From NCBI GenBank assembly GCA_903921785.1, contig CAIXRH010000298.1:1-35311 (forward strand): a DNA stretch of 35,311 nucleotides, written 5' to 3'. The notes beneath the pieces are model-generated. The model did no database searches and was not told the DNA's origin. It saw nothing but the letters and a program-made list of their open reading frames with translations. The stretch comes from an uncultured Pseudomonadota bacterium. Its GTDB lineage: Bacteria > Myxococcota_A > UBA796 > SXON01. Shown here piece by piece: positions 14,923 through 22,594 of this stretch (the first letter of the stretch is position 1; each line of letters starts with the position of its first letter). Made by a program: the position numbers and the translations under genes.

Positions 14923-17094
14923 ATGCGTCGTTTCGCGCTGCTGCTGAGCCTTGCCCTGTTCGGCTGTCCGCAGTCGACCGACTCCGGCGGCGTGGTGGAC
15001 GAAGACGGCGACGGCTCCCCCGCCGGCGTGGACTGCGACGATGGCGACGGCACGCGGTTCCCCGAGGCCCCCGAGGCCTGCAACGGGCTCGACGACGACT
15101 GCGACGGGAGCATCGACAACGACGGCGCCGGCGAGACCTGGCCCGACGAAGACGGCGACGGCTACGGCGCGGGCACCACCCCCGGGCGCGGCTGCCCGAT
15201 CAACGGCTGGGTGGCCGTCGGCGGCGACTGCGACGACGACCGCGCCGCCGTCCACCCCGGCGCCGACGACCCCTGCGACGGCCTCGACAGCAATTGCGAC
15301 GGCGCCGCCGAGGTCGAGCTCGGCGACTGGTTCACCGACGCGGACGGGGACGGCTACGGGGACGACGCCACCGTCACCGAGACCTGCACCCCGGCGGCCG
15401 GCGCGGTGGCTCTCGGCGGCGACTGCGCCGACGACGACCCCGCAGTGAGCCCTGGCGCCCCTGAACTCTGCAACTCCGCGGACGACAACTGCGACGGTCA
15501 GGCCGATCTCGGGGTCGAGGGCACCTGGCACTCCGACGACGACGGCGACGGCTTCGGCAGCCCGCTGGCCACCGAGGACACGTGTACGCCCCCGCTGGGG
15601 TGGGTCGAGGACGGCACCGACTGCCGCCCCGGCGATCCCCTCGCCTTCCCGGGCGCCCCCGAACAATGCAACGGGGTGGACGACAGCTGCGAAGGCGAGA
15701 TCGACGAAGGCTTCGACGCCGACGGTGACGGCTTCCAGGACGCCGTCTGCCCCGCCGGCGACGACTGCGACGACCACGACAACGCCATCTTCCCCGGACA
15801 GACCGAGATCTGCGGCGACGGCGTGGACGACGACTGCGACGGCGCCGACGTGCACTGCGGGTTCTCCGGCGCGTACGCCACGGCCGACGCCGAGCTCACC
15901 ATCACCTCGGGCGGCGGCGAGCTCAGCGGCTACATGATGGACCACGGAGACCTCGACGGCGACGGCACCGAGGACCTCGTCTCCGCCTACTACAGCAGCG
16001 GCACGATCGCCTTCGGCCCCCTCGTCGGCAGCGGGGCCTGGACCGACTTCGACAGCGTCACCTGGACCGACGGCCGGCGCACCGGCACCGCCGGTCGCTC
16101 CATCGGCGTCGCCGACGTCGACGGCGACGGGCAGCTCGACCTCGGCATCGGCGCGCCGGACGGCACCGTCCAAGGCTCGTTCGTGACGTACGGCCCGATC
16201 ACCGGGAACCTCGACCTCGACAACTGCGACGCCGTGTTCAGCCTCGTCGGCTCCGGACAGGGCGGCCACGGCATGGCGATGGGCGACGTGACCGGCGACG
16301 GCGTAGGCGACGTGATCATGGGCGACTACTACGGCAACTCGATGATGGGCGCGGTGTACGTGGCCTTCGGCCCGCTCACCGAGGATCGCGACAGCGACGA
16401 CGCCGACGCGACCCTCTCGGGTGAGGTCGCCAGCGGCTACGCCGGCCGCTTCATCCGCACCGCCGACGGCGGCGACCTCGATGGCGACGGCGTGGGCGAC
16501 TTCCTGGTGGCCGCGCCCTACGCCTCCGAGGGCGCGCCCACCGGCGGCGTCGTCTACGTGATCCTCGGCCCCCCCTCCGACATGAGCCTCGCCGACGCCC
16601 AGGCGCGCATCATCGGCGACAGCCCGAGCGACATGATGGGCGAGCAGCGCGCGATGGACCTCGGCGACGTCGATGGCGACGGCCTCGTGGACGTGGCCTC
16701 CTCCGGCGCCACCACGGCCGCCACCTACATCTTCGAGGGCACGCCCAGCGGTGACTACGCCGCCAGCGACGCGGACATCATCCTCGCCTCCGCGTCGGTT
16801 TCTGACAGCTTCGGCGACGCCGTCACCCTCGACGACGTGGACGGCGACGGCCGCGCGGACGTGCTCGGCGGCGCCCCCGGGATGGGCGGCGGCGGCGCGG
16901 GCGGCGCGTACTTCTTCTTCGCCCCATCCCCCGGCAGCTACACCACCGCCGACGCCGACGCGTCGTTCACCGGCGGGAGCCAGGCCGGCTTCAGCGTGAC
17001 CCTGGTCGACCTCGACACCGACGGCCACCTCGACGTGGCGGTCGGCTCGCCGAGCGATCCAAACGCGATCCTGGGCTTCACCGCCACCTGGTGA
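14923..17094 (+). CDS. MopE-repeat and FG-GAP/VCBS repeat lipoprotein
   Basis: The protein has 723 aa. The ATG at 14923 follows GGAG by 5 nt and gives MRRFALLLSLALFGC, a lipoprotein signal with C15. Residues about 25-315 contain several putative metal-binding repeats of the MopE type, each with DGDGxG, a CDDxDxxxxPGAxExC segment and a CNGxDDDCDG-like turn; the Asp clusters probably bind Ca or Cu. Residues about 320-723 contain FG-GAP-like repeats (GDLDGDGTEDLV, ADVDGDGQLDLGIGAPDG, GDVTGDGVGDVIMG, GDVDGDGLVDVASSG, DDVDGDGRADVLGGAPG, DLDTDGHLDVAVGSP) that form an integrin-like beta propeller with Ca sites. It is a surface-anchored, probably Ca-dependent protein; adhesion is inferred. Such proteins are common in myxobacteria. 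Confidence 0.87.
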   Translation: MRRFALLLSLALFGCPQSTDSGGVVDEDGDGSPAGVDCDDGDGTRFPEAPEACNGLDDDCDGSIDNDGAGETWPDEDGDGYGAGTTPGRGCPINGWVAVGGDCDDDRAAVHPGADDPCDGLDSNCDGAAEVELGDWFTDADGDGYGDDATVTETCTPAAGAVALGGDCADDDPAVSPGAPELCNSADDNCDGQADLGVEGTWHSDDDGDGFGSPLATEDTCTPPLGWVEDGTDCRPGDPLAFPGAPEQCNGVDDSCEGEIDEGFDADGDGFQDAVCPAGDDCDDHDNAIFPGQTEICGDGVDDDCDGADVHCGFSGAYATADAELTITSGGGELSGYMMDHGDLDGDGTEDLVSAYYSSGTIAFGPLVGSGAWTDFDSVTWTDGRRTGTAGRSIGVADVDGDGQLDLGIGAPDGTVQGSFVTYGPITGNLDLDNCDAVFSLVGSGQGGHGMAMGDVTGDGVGDVIMGDYYGNSMMGAVYVAFGPLTEDRDSDDADATLSGEVASGYAGRFIRTADGGDLDGDGVGDFLVAAPYASEGAPTGGVVYVILGPPSDMSLADAQARIIGDSPSDMMGEQRAMDLGDVDGDGLVDVASSGATTAATYIFEGTPSGDYAASDADIILASASVSDSFGDAVTLDDVDGDGRADVLGGAPGMGGGGAGGAYFFFAPSPGSYTTADADASFTGGSQAGFSVTLVDLDTDGHLDVAVGSPSDPNAILGFTATW

Positions 17095-17132
17095 GCGTCC
17101 GCGCTACACTGCCGACGCAACCGGGTGCGGCG

Positions 17133-18071
17133 ATGATCCGTTTCTCCGTCGGCGGCTTCTACGGGCACTACCGGCCGCTGGTCACGTTGCTGCTCCTCCG
17201 CGAAGAGCACCCCGAATGGTTCCGCGAGGGGGTGATGGTGGACTCCACCTTCGACTCGTGGCCGAACGTGCCCTGGAACGGCGGGCGCATCCGCTTCGAC
17301 AACCCGTACCCGATCCGCGAGATGGAGAAGAACATCCGGTTCTTCAACGGGCGGGGCATCGGCATCCGCTTCACGTACACCAACCTGCTCCTCGGGCCGG
17401 AGCACCTCGGCGACGTGCTGGGAAACCGCACGCTGGAGCTGGCGAACGACCCGCTCAACGCCGTGATCGTCGCGAGCCCGGTGCTTGAGGCCTACGTCCG
17501 GGAGCGCTACCCGAAGTTCAAGATCATCGGCTCCTGCACCACCGACCTCCGGAATCCCGCGGCGCTGGCGGCCCGCGCCCAGGAGCTCGACCTCATCGTG
17601 CTCCCGCCCGACCTGAACCACCACCCGTCGCTCGTGGAGCAGCTTGGCCCCGCTCGGGTGGAGATCCTCGTCAATGAACGTTGCAAAGCCTGCTGCGGCG
17701 ACCGAAAGCTCCACTACCACAACATCTCCCGCGCCGTCCTCGACCAGGAGCTCGCCGCCCAGCGCGACCCCACGCTCACCCTGCCGCAGGCCTGCGTCTT
17801 CCGGGTGGGCACGCCCGCGTGGCGCCAGCGCGAAGGCGCTGCGGTGAAATATCCGCTCTACCTCAGCTTCCCCGAGATCGAGGCGCTCCACCGCCGCGGC
17901 GTGGAGCACTTCAAGCTCGCCGGCCGCGACGTGGCCTTCCCGGTGCTCCTCGCCGACTTCGCGAGGTTCCTGGTGCAAGAAGAACACCAGGCCGAGTTCA
18001 GCTTCGCGTTCCTGGAGCTGCTCCACGACGGGCGGGCGTTCCGCTGGGCGTCGGGCGCCGCCGCCGCGTAG
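17133..18071 (+). CDS. U32-peptidase-like Fe-S TIM-barrel protein (putative)
   Basis: The protein has 312 aa with no signal. A barrel-like pattern of short strands and helices is visible (RIRFDNP, IGIRFTYTN, AVIVASPVLEAYVRERYPKFKIIGS, DLIVLPPDLNHHP). Then VEILVNERCKACCGDRKLHY resembles the VN..C...C stretch of U32 family proteins, with C184, C187, C188 and the later C221 (QACVFR) as likely Fe-S ligands. Late in the protein, SFPEIEALHRRGVEHFKLAGR fits the KIEGR region of that family. U32 relatives (TrhP, RlhA, UbiU/V) carry out hydroxylation of RNA or quinone. I cannot assign a substrate, and homology is by pattern only. The ATG at 17133 is 38 nt past the preceding stop, with TACACT (17105-17110) between. 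Confidence 0.6.
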   Translation: MIRFSVGGFYGHYRPLVTLLLLREEHPEWFREGVMVDSTFDSWPNVPWNGGRIRFDNPYPIREMEKNIRFFNGRGIGIRFTYTNLLLGPEHLGDVLGNRTLELANDPLNAVIVASPVLEAYVRERYPKFKIIGSCTTDLRNPAALAARAQELDLIVLPPDLNHHPSLVEQLGPARVEILVNERCKACCGDRKLHYHNISRAVLDQELAAQRDPTLTLPQACVFRVGTPAWRQREGAAVKYPLYLSFPEIEALHRRGVEHFKLAGRDVAFPVLLADFARFLVQEEHQAEFSFAFLELLHDGRAFRWASGAAAA

Positions 18072-18101
18072 ACACCAGGGCGGCGATCGGGCTCACGAGG
18101 A

Positions 18102-19790
18102 TCACCACCCGCCGAGGGCGCCGCCGTATGCGCCCATGTCGTTCGCTGAGCCGTCCCAGTCGAGCTCCGCGGGGTCCGCCGCGTCGGCGCAAGGGGATCC
18201 AGCGAGCAGCGTGAGCGTGTCGTTGTCGGGGTTGGCGTCGTCGCGGAAGTTGGTGAACATGCAGTCCACCGCGACGTTGCCGTTGGTGCCGGTGGGGTCG
18301 GTCACGCCCGCGAAGTTGGCGGTGTCGTTGTGGAAGCTGCTGTAGCTCATCGTGAGCGTGGAGCTGGTGAGCTGCATCCCGTAGGCGTTGCCCGCGAAGA
18401 TGGAGTTGTCCACCGTGATCTTGGCGTTGCGGGAGAGCAAGCCGTAGTCGTGGCTCACGACGTCGACGTGATCGAGCTGCAGCGTGGCGTCGTAGACGGC
18501 GAGGCCGCCCGGCGAGCTGGTGGGCTGGTTGGCGTCGAAGATGCTCGCGGTGAACCGCACCTCGCTCGAGAGGTCGGCGTACAGCGACGCCCACGCGTAG
18601 CCCTCGTTGGCGCCAACCCACGTGTTGAACGCATCGAGCTGCCCACCGGTGACGTAGAACGCCCCGCCGTTATACGCGTAATTGTCGCGGACCACCACCC
18701 CGTCGAGGACCAGCGAGCCGCCCTGAACGTAGACCGCCCCGCCGTAACTGGCGGTGACGTACTTGCTCGAACCGGAGGTGGTCTCTGCATATTCAGCGAG
18801 CAGGTTATCAGAGAGGATGGAGTCACGCAGGGTGATGGCCGCGCGGGACCCAACCGCGACCGCGCCACCGTAATACTTGGTGTAGTAGTAAGTGGTTCCC
18901 CCAGACGTGCCGGAGGAGGTGACCTGCCGGCCGCCGCCTCCGCTCAGCGTGAAGCCCTCCAGCGTCGCGAGCGTGGAGCTGCCCTCCGCCACCGTGAGCA
19001 CCGGCGCGGTGCCTGAGCCGGAGATGGTGGTCTTCGCGGCGCCCTCGGTGCTGCGCACCCAGAGATCGTCGGCGGGCCAGGTGAGGTCCTCCGAGTAGGT
19101 GCCGGGGCCGACGATGACGCAGGCGACGCCGGCCGTCAGCGCGTCCTGCACCTTGCGGTAGGGGTCGTCGACCGTGCCGGCGCCAACGCCCGCGCCGTGC
19201 TCGACCCACACGGGGTTGGCGGCGTCGGCGTCGTCACAGTCGTACGAGTTGGTCACGAAGGCGCCGACCTCCGGGACCTTGCAGGCCGCCGCGTGGGTGT
19301 CGGGGTCCCCCGCGCCGTCCCCGTCGGCGTCCACCCAGTAGTCGATGTCGGTGGGGAGACCTTCGTCCACCTCCCCGTCACAGTCATTGTCGACCTCGTC
19401 GCACGCCTCATCGGCGCCGGGCCAGGCGTCGGCGTTGTCGTCGTCACAGTCGGCCGTGCCGGAGGCGTAGCCCTCCGGGGCGACGCACGCGGAGACCGCT
19501 TCGCCGGCGCCGCCGTAGCCATCCCCGTCGGCGTCGAGATGCCAGCTCACGTCGGGGTCTTCGTCGATCGTGCCGTCGCAGTCATCGTCGACGGCGTTGC
19601 ACCCGTCCGCCGCCACCCCGGGGTTCACCGTGGCGTCGGCGTCGTTGCAGTCGACCTCCTCGGTGTACCCGTCTTCGTCGCGATCCGGGAGCGCCGCGCT
19701 GTCAGCCGTGTCGGCCCGCGCGGGCGAGCTGTCCTCCGTCGGCACGGCGGGACAACCAGCGAACATCACCACGAAGAGGGTCGGAAGCAT
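18102..19790 (-). CDS. MopE-repeat plus parallel beta-helix lipoprotein
   Basis: The protein has 562 aa. The signal MLPTLFVVMFAGC ends at lipidated C13, then an SADTADSAA spacer. Residues about 35-200 carry MopE-type metal-binding repeats (DRDEDGYTEEVDC, CNAVDDDCDGTIDED, DADGDGYGGAGEA, DEVDNDCDGEVDEG, DADGDGAGD). Residues about 215-555 look like a right-handed parallel beta-helix: DDPYRKVQDALTAGVACVIV is the usual start of such domains, followed by short GG-rich rungs (GGAVYVQGGSL, GGAFYVTGGQL, NSIFAGNAYG) and a closing AGSPCADAADP and GAYGG. This is the layout of surface proteins with a pectate-lyase-like fold; enzymatic activity is not evident. The -10-like TAGACT ends 7 nt before the ATG. 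Confidence 0.87.
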   Translation of the reverse strand: MLPTLFVVMFAGCPAVPTEDSSPARADTADSAALPDRDEDGYTEEVDCNDADATVNPGVAADGCNAVDDDCDGTIDEDPDVSWHLDADGDGYGGAGEAVSACVAPEGYASGTADCDDDNADAWPGADEACDEVDNDCDGEVDEGLPTDIDYWVDADGDGAGDPDTHAAACKVPEVGAFVTNSYDCDDADAANPVWVEHGAGVGAGTVDDPYRKVQDALTAGVACVIVGPGTYSEDLTWPADDLWVRSTEGAAKTTISGSGTAPVLTVAEGSSTLATLEGFTLSGGGGRQVTSSGTSGGTTYYYTKYYGGAVAVGSRAAITLRDSILSDNLLAEYAETTSGSSKYVTASYGGAVYVQGGSLVLDGVVVRDNYAYNGGAFYVTGGQLDAFNTWVGANEGYAWASLYADLSSEVRFTASIFDANQPTSSPGGLAVYDATLQLDHVDVVSHDYGLLSRNAKITVDNSIFAGNAYGMQLTSSTLTMSYSSFHNDTANFAGVTDPTGTNGNVAVDCMFTNFRDDANPDNDTLTLLAGSPCADAADPAELDWDGSANDMGAYGGALGGW

Positions 19791-19797
19791 GTCGGCG

Positions 19798-19803
19798 AGT
19801 CTA
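19798..19803 (-). promoter_or_regulatory. Candidate -10 (TAGACT) for the beta-helix lipoprotein
   Basis: On the minus strand TAGACT is followed by 7 nt and then the ATG at 19790, so transcription would begin at the start codon. No Shine-Dalgarno lies in those 7 nt. No -35 match was seen, so this is a weak call. Confidence 0.35.
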
Positions 19804-19835
19804 CCCCGCCGGCACGCGACCGGCGCGGGGCGGGC

Positions 19836-20528
19836 TCACTCCTCGAAGCGGTAGCCGGTGCCGTGCACGGTGAGGATGTGCCGCGGATCGGCAGGCGTGT
19901 CCTCAATCTTCTTACGAAGCTTGAGGATCTGGTTGTCGACCGTGCGGGTGGCCATCGTGGGCGAATAGCCCCATACATGCTGGAGGAGATCCTCCCGCGA
20001 GACGTCCTTCCCCTTGTGCGCGATGAGGTACTGGAGCACCCCCGCTTCGTGCGTGGTCATCCGGTGTTCGATGCCGGCGCGCATGAGGATGCGCCGGCGC
20101 AGATCCACCTCGTTCGCCCCGAACCGGTAGTTCTCCGGCGCGCGGGGCGCCTCGGGGCGGGCCCGCAGGCGCGCGCGCACCCGGGCGATGAGCTCGCGCA
20201 GGGAGAACGGCTTGCTCACGTAGTCGTCGGCGCCGAGCTCCAGCCCGAGCACCCGATCGAGCTCGGCCGACTTCGCGGTGAGCAGGATGATCGGCACTTC
20301 CACGTGCTCGCTCTTGACCTTGCGGAGGACCGAGAGGCCGTCCATGCCGGGGAGCATCACGTCGAGCACGATGCAATCGGGGAGATCGTCCTCGATCGCC
20401 TCGAGCGCCTTCTCGCCCGTGTCGCAATGCGTGACCGAGAAGCGCTCATGTTCGAGCGCGGAGACCAGCCCCATCGCCAGGGTCTCGTCGTCCTCCACCA
20501 CCAGGATGCTCGCGCCCGAGGGTTCCAT
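19836..20528 (-). CDS. OmpR/PhoB-type response regulator
   Basis: The protein has 230 aa. The receiver domain has the acidic pair D13-D14, phosphoacceptor D56 in VLDVMLPGMDG, T84 and K106 in the ADDYVSKPF loop. The C-terminal winged helix (about residues 140-230) includes MTTHEAGVLQYLIAHKGKDVSRE, and ATRTVDNQILKLRKKIED before GTGYRFEE, diagnostic of the OmpR family. It binds DNA when phosphorylated. The ATG shares its A with the kinase TGA (TGATG), so they are coupled and cognate. It is the last gene of the cluster. Targets are unknown. Confidence 0.95.
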   Translation of the reverse strand: MEPSGASILVVEDDETLAMGLVSALEHERFSVTHCDTGEKALEAIEDDLPDCIVLDVMLPGMDGLSVLRKVKSEHVEVPIILLTAKSAELDRVLGLELGADDYVSKPFSLRELIARVRARLRARPEAPRAPENYRFGANEVDLRRRILMRAGIEHRMTTHEAGVLQYLIAHKGKDVSREDLLQHVWGYSPTMATRTVDNQILKLRKKIEDTPADPRHILTVHGTGYRFEE

Positions 20529-22594
20529 CAGCTTCTTCTCCGGATCTTCAGGATGAACTTCGCGCCGCCGCCGGTCCCGTCCACACACTCGACCTTGCCG
20601 CCGTGCAGTCGGGCCGTCTCCGCCACGAAAGCCAGCCCTAACCCGTGCCCCCCCGCCTTGCCCCGGCCCGCCCCCTCTACGCGACGGAAGCGTTCAAAAA
20701 TCGACCGGCGCTGCTCCGTCGGGACACCGAGACCGTCATCTTCGACCTCGAAGTAGACAAATCGTCCGGCCGCATGGGCCCGGAGCCACACCCGCCCGCC
20801 CCCCTCCGACTTCCGGTACTTCAGCGCGTTGTCGAGCAGGTTGGTGAGCGCGTCCCGAAGCAAGACCGGCATCAGCGTGAGCGTACCGATCGGCTGCACC
20901 TCGACGAACAGCTGCATCCGCGCGGCGTCGTACCGGGGGCGCCAGCTGGCCACGAGGTCCGTGAGCAGCGCGTCGACATCCGCGCTCACCGCGACGTCGT
21001 CCTCGGGGCGGGTCGCGGCCTTGATCACCTCGTTGACCCGCTCCGTGAGCCGCTCCGCCTCCTGCACGATCCGCCGGGCGAAGGCCTCCCGTTGGGCGTC
21101 GTCCCGGAAGGCGCCGATCTCCAGGTTCTCCGCCATCACCCGGATGCCGGCGAGCGGCGTCTTCAGCTCGTGGGAGACCCGCGCCACGAAGTCGCGCTGA
21201 CGTTGGAGGAGGAGGTCCTGCTGCCGGTCGGTGCGGACCAGCGCCAGGAGCGCCACCACGCCGATGGCGATGGCCATGCCGAAGGGCGCGAGCCGAAGGA
21301 CGAACGCCGACCGGCGCTGCTGCCCCGTGGGGATGACCGACATCGTGAAGCCCACGTGCAGGTTGGGCAAAAGGTGCGGAAGCGCCACGTCCACCGCCAC
21401 GTCTTCGCTGCTGCCCGCGACCACCCGCCCCGCGCTGTCGCGGATGGTGAGGTACCGAGCGAAGCGCGACTTCGCGTGGCCAAGGATGTCGCGAGCGAGC
21501 TCCACCTGATCGATCTGGATCGCCCCGGTGAGCTCCCCGACCCCGAGTCGGGAGACCAGCACCACCCAGGGAGGGTCATCGAGCGGGTCGAAGTTCACCA
21601 GCGGGTATTCGCCGAGCAGCGGGGTCTCTGGGCCGCCGATGGAGTCGCCCTGGAGCTCATGCCACGCGGCCAGCCTGCGCCTCGCCCGCTCCAGCGTCTC
21701 CTCGACGTCGGCAGGGAGTCCCATGCCCGGGCGATACACCGCGAGGTCTTGGGGGATCGGGAATTCCGCGAAGTCCATCACCCGCTCGAGCTCGGGACCG
21801 TCGAGCGAGCTGATCTCGTTGGCGAGCGCGACGATCCAGTCGGCCGCGCGACCGGATCGACCCAAAGCGGCCTGCGCGCGGGCCTCCTGCAGGCGTACGC
21901 CGACCAGGATCCGCGCGTCGACCCCCTCAGGGCGCGCCCCCTGCACGAGCGGGGTGGACGCGGGAGCGCGGAGCAGGAGCTCGTCGGCCTCGGCGGGCTG
22001 GCCGGCGTCGAGGAGCAGCTCAGCGGCCTCGGACGCGGCGAACAGCCGAAGGTTGAGGTCCGTGGAGGCGAAGCAGCGACGGTAACCCTCGGCGAGCACC
22101 ACCGGGTCGGGGATGGCGCCGGTGGTGGGGGCGGGGGGCGCCCCCAAGGCCGACGTCCCCGCGAAGCCCGGTTCGGGAGGCACCGCGAGGGCGCTGGGGA
22201 TGTCCGGACGCATACACGGCGCCCGGCGCATCTCGCCGACGTCCTTGTCCACGGCGGCGGGCGGGAAGATCATCTCATCGCGATCCCACACGTAGATGGC
22301 GTCGATGAGCGGCGTCCGACGCTCGGTTTCGAGCTTCGCGAGGTCGGCGGGCGTCTCGGTGGTGCTCATCTCCACCAAGAGCGGACGGAGGCGCTCCGCC
22401 TCGATGCGTCCCTCCGCGTCATCCACCAGCTGGGTGAGCTGATCCTGCAGGTCCCGGCGACGTTCGGCGGAGTAGCTCTGCTCGAACGAGCGTGCTTCCT
22501 GCACACCCAACGCCAGGATGAGCAGAAGGACAGTGGCGATTCCGGCGTAGACGAACGGCCGGAGGTTCCGCCGCTGCCGCGTCTTGGGCGTCAC
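20528..22594 (-). CDS. Sensor histidine kinase with large extracytoplasmic domain
   Basis: From the GTG at 22594 the protein has 688 aa. TM1 is at about 13-32 (FVYAGIATVLLLILALGV) and TM2 at about 434-453, enclosing some 400 extracytoplasmic residues that are helical and Ala/Leu-rich, perhaps TPR-like, with no recognised sensor family. The kinase core follows directly with no clear HAMP domain: H-box VSHELKTPLAG with H475, N-box LTNLLDNALKY at about 583-593, G1 EDDGLG at about 618-623 and G2 GHGLGLA at about 650. It should autophosphorylate on H475 and pass the phosphate to the downstream regulator. The start chosen forms a GTGA overlap with the upstream kinase-like gene; an ATG at 22645 is the alternative. 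Confidence 0.92.
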   Translation of the reverse strand: MTPKTRQRRNLRPFVYAGIATVLLLILALGVQEARSFEQSYSAERRRDLQDQLTQLVDDAEGRIEAERLRPLLVEMSTTETPADLAKLETERRTPLIDAIYVWDRDEMIFPPAAVDKDVGEMRRAPCMRPDIPSALAVPPEPGFAGTSALGAPPAPTTGAIPDPVVLAEGYRRCFASTDLNLRLFAASEAAELLLDAGQPAEADELLLRAPASTPLVQGARPEGVDARILVGVRLQEARAQAALGRSGRAADWIVALANEISSLDGPELERVMDFAEFPIPQDLAVYRPGMGLPADVEETLERARRRLAAWHELQGDSIGGPETPLLGEYPLVNFDPLDDPPWVVLVSRLGVGELTGAIQIDQVELARDILGHAKSRFARYLTIRDSAGRVVAGSSEDVAVDVALPHLLPNLHVGFTMSVIPTGQQRRSAFVLRLAPFGMAIAIGVVALLALVRTDRQQDLLLQRQRDFVARVSHELKTPLAGIRVMAENLEIGAFRDDAQREAFARRIVQEAERLTERVNEVIKAATRPEDDVAVSADVDALLTDLVASWRPRYDAARMQLFVEVQPIGTLTLMPVLLRDALTNLLDNALKYRKSEGGGRVWLRAHAAGRFVYFEVEDDGLGVPTEQRRSIFERFRRVEGAGRGKAGGHGLGLAFVAETARLHGGKVECVDGTGGGAKFILKIRRRS

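Noticed and set aside
14812-17028. Long minus-strand open frame opposite the MopE/FG-GAP gene
   Set aside because: The Val/Ala/Gly-rich translation mirrors the Asp/Gly codons of the real repeats. There is no start context or domain.
13246-17110. TACACT hexamers at 13246 and 17105 as a shared promoter motif
   Set aside because: Neither has a -35 match, the distance to the start codons differs, and one lies inside the coding frame I chose. The evidence is too weak.
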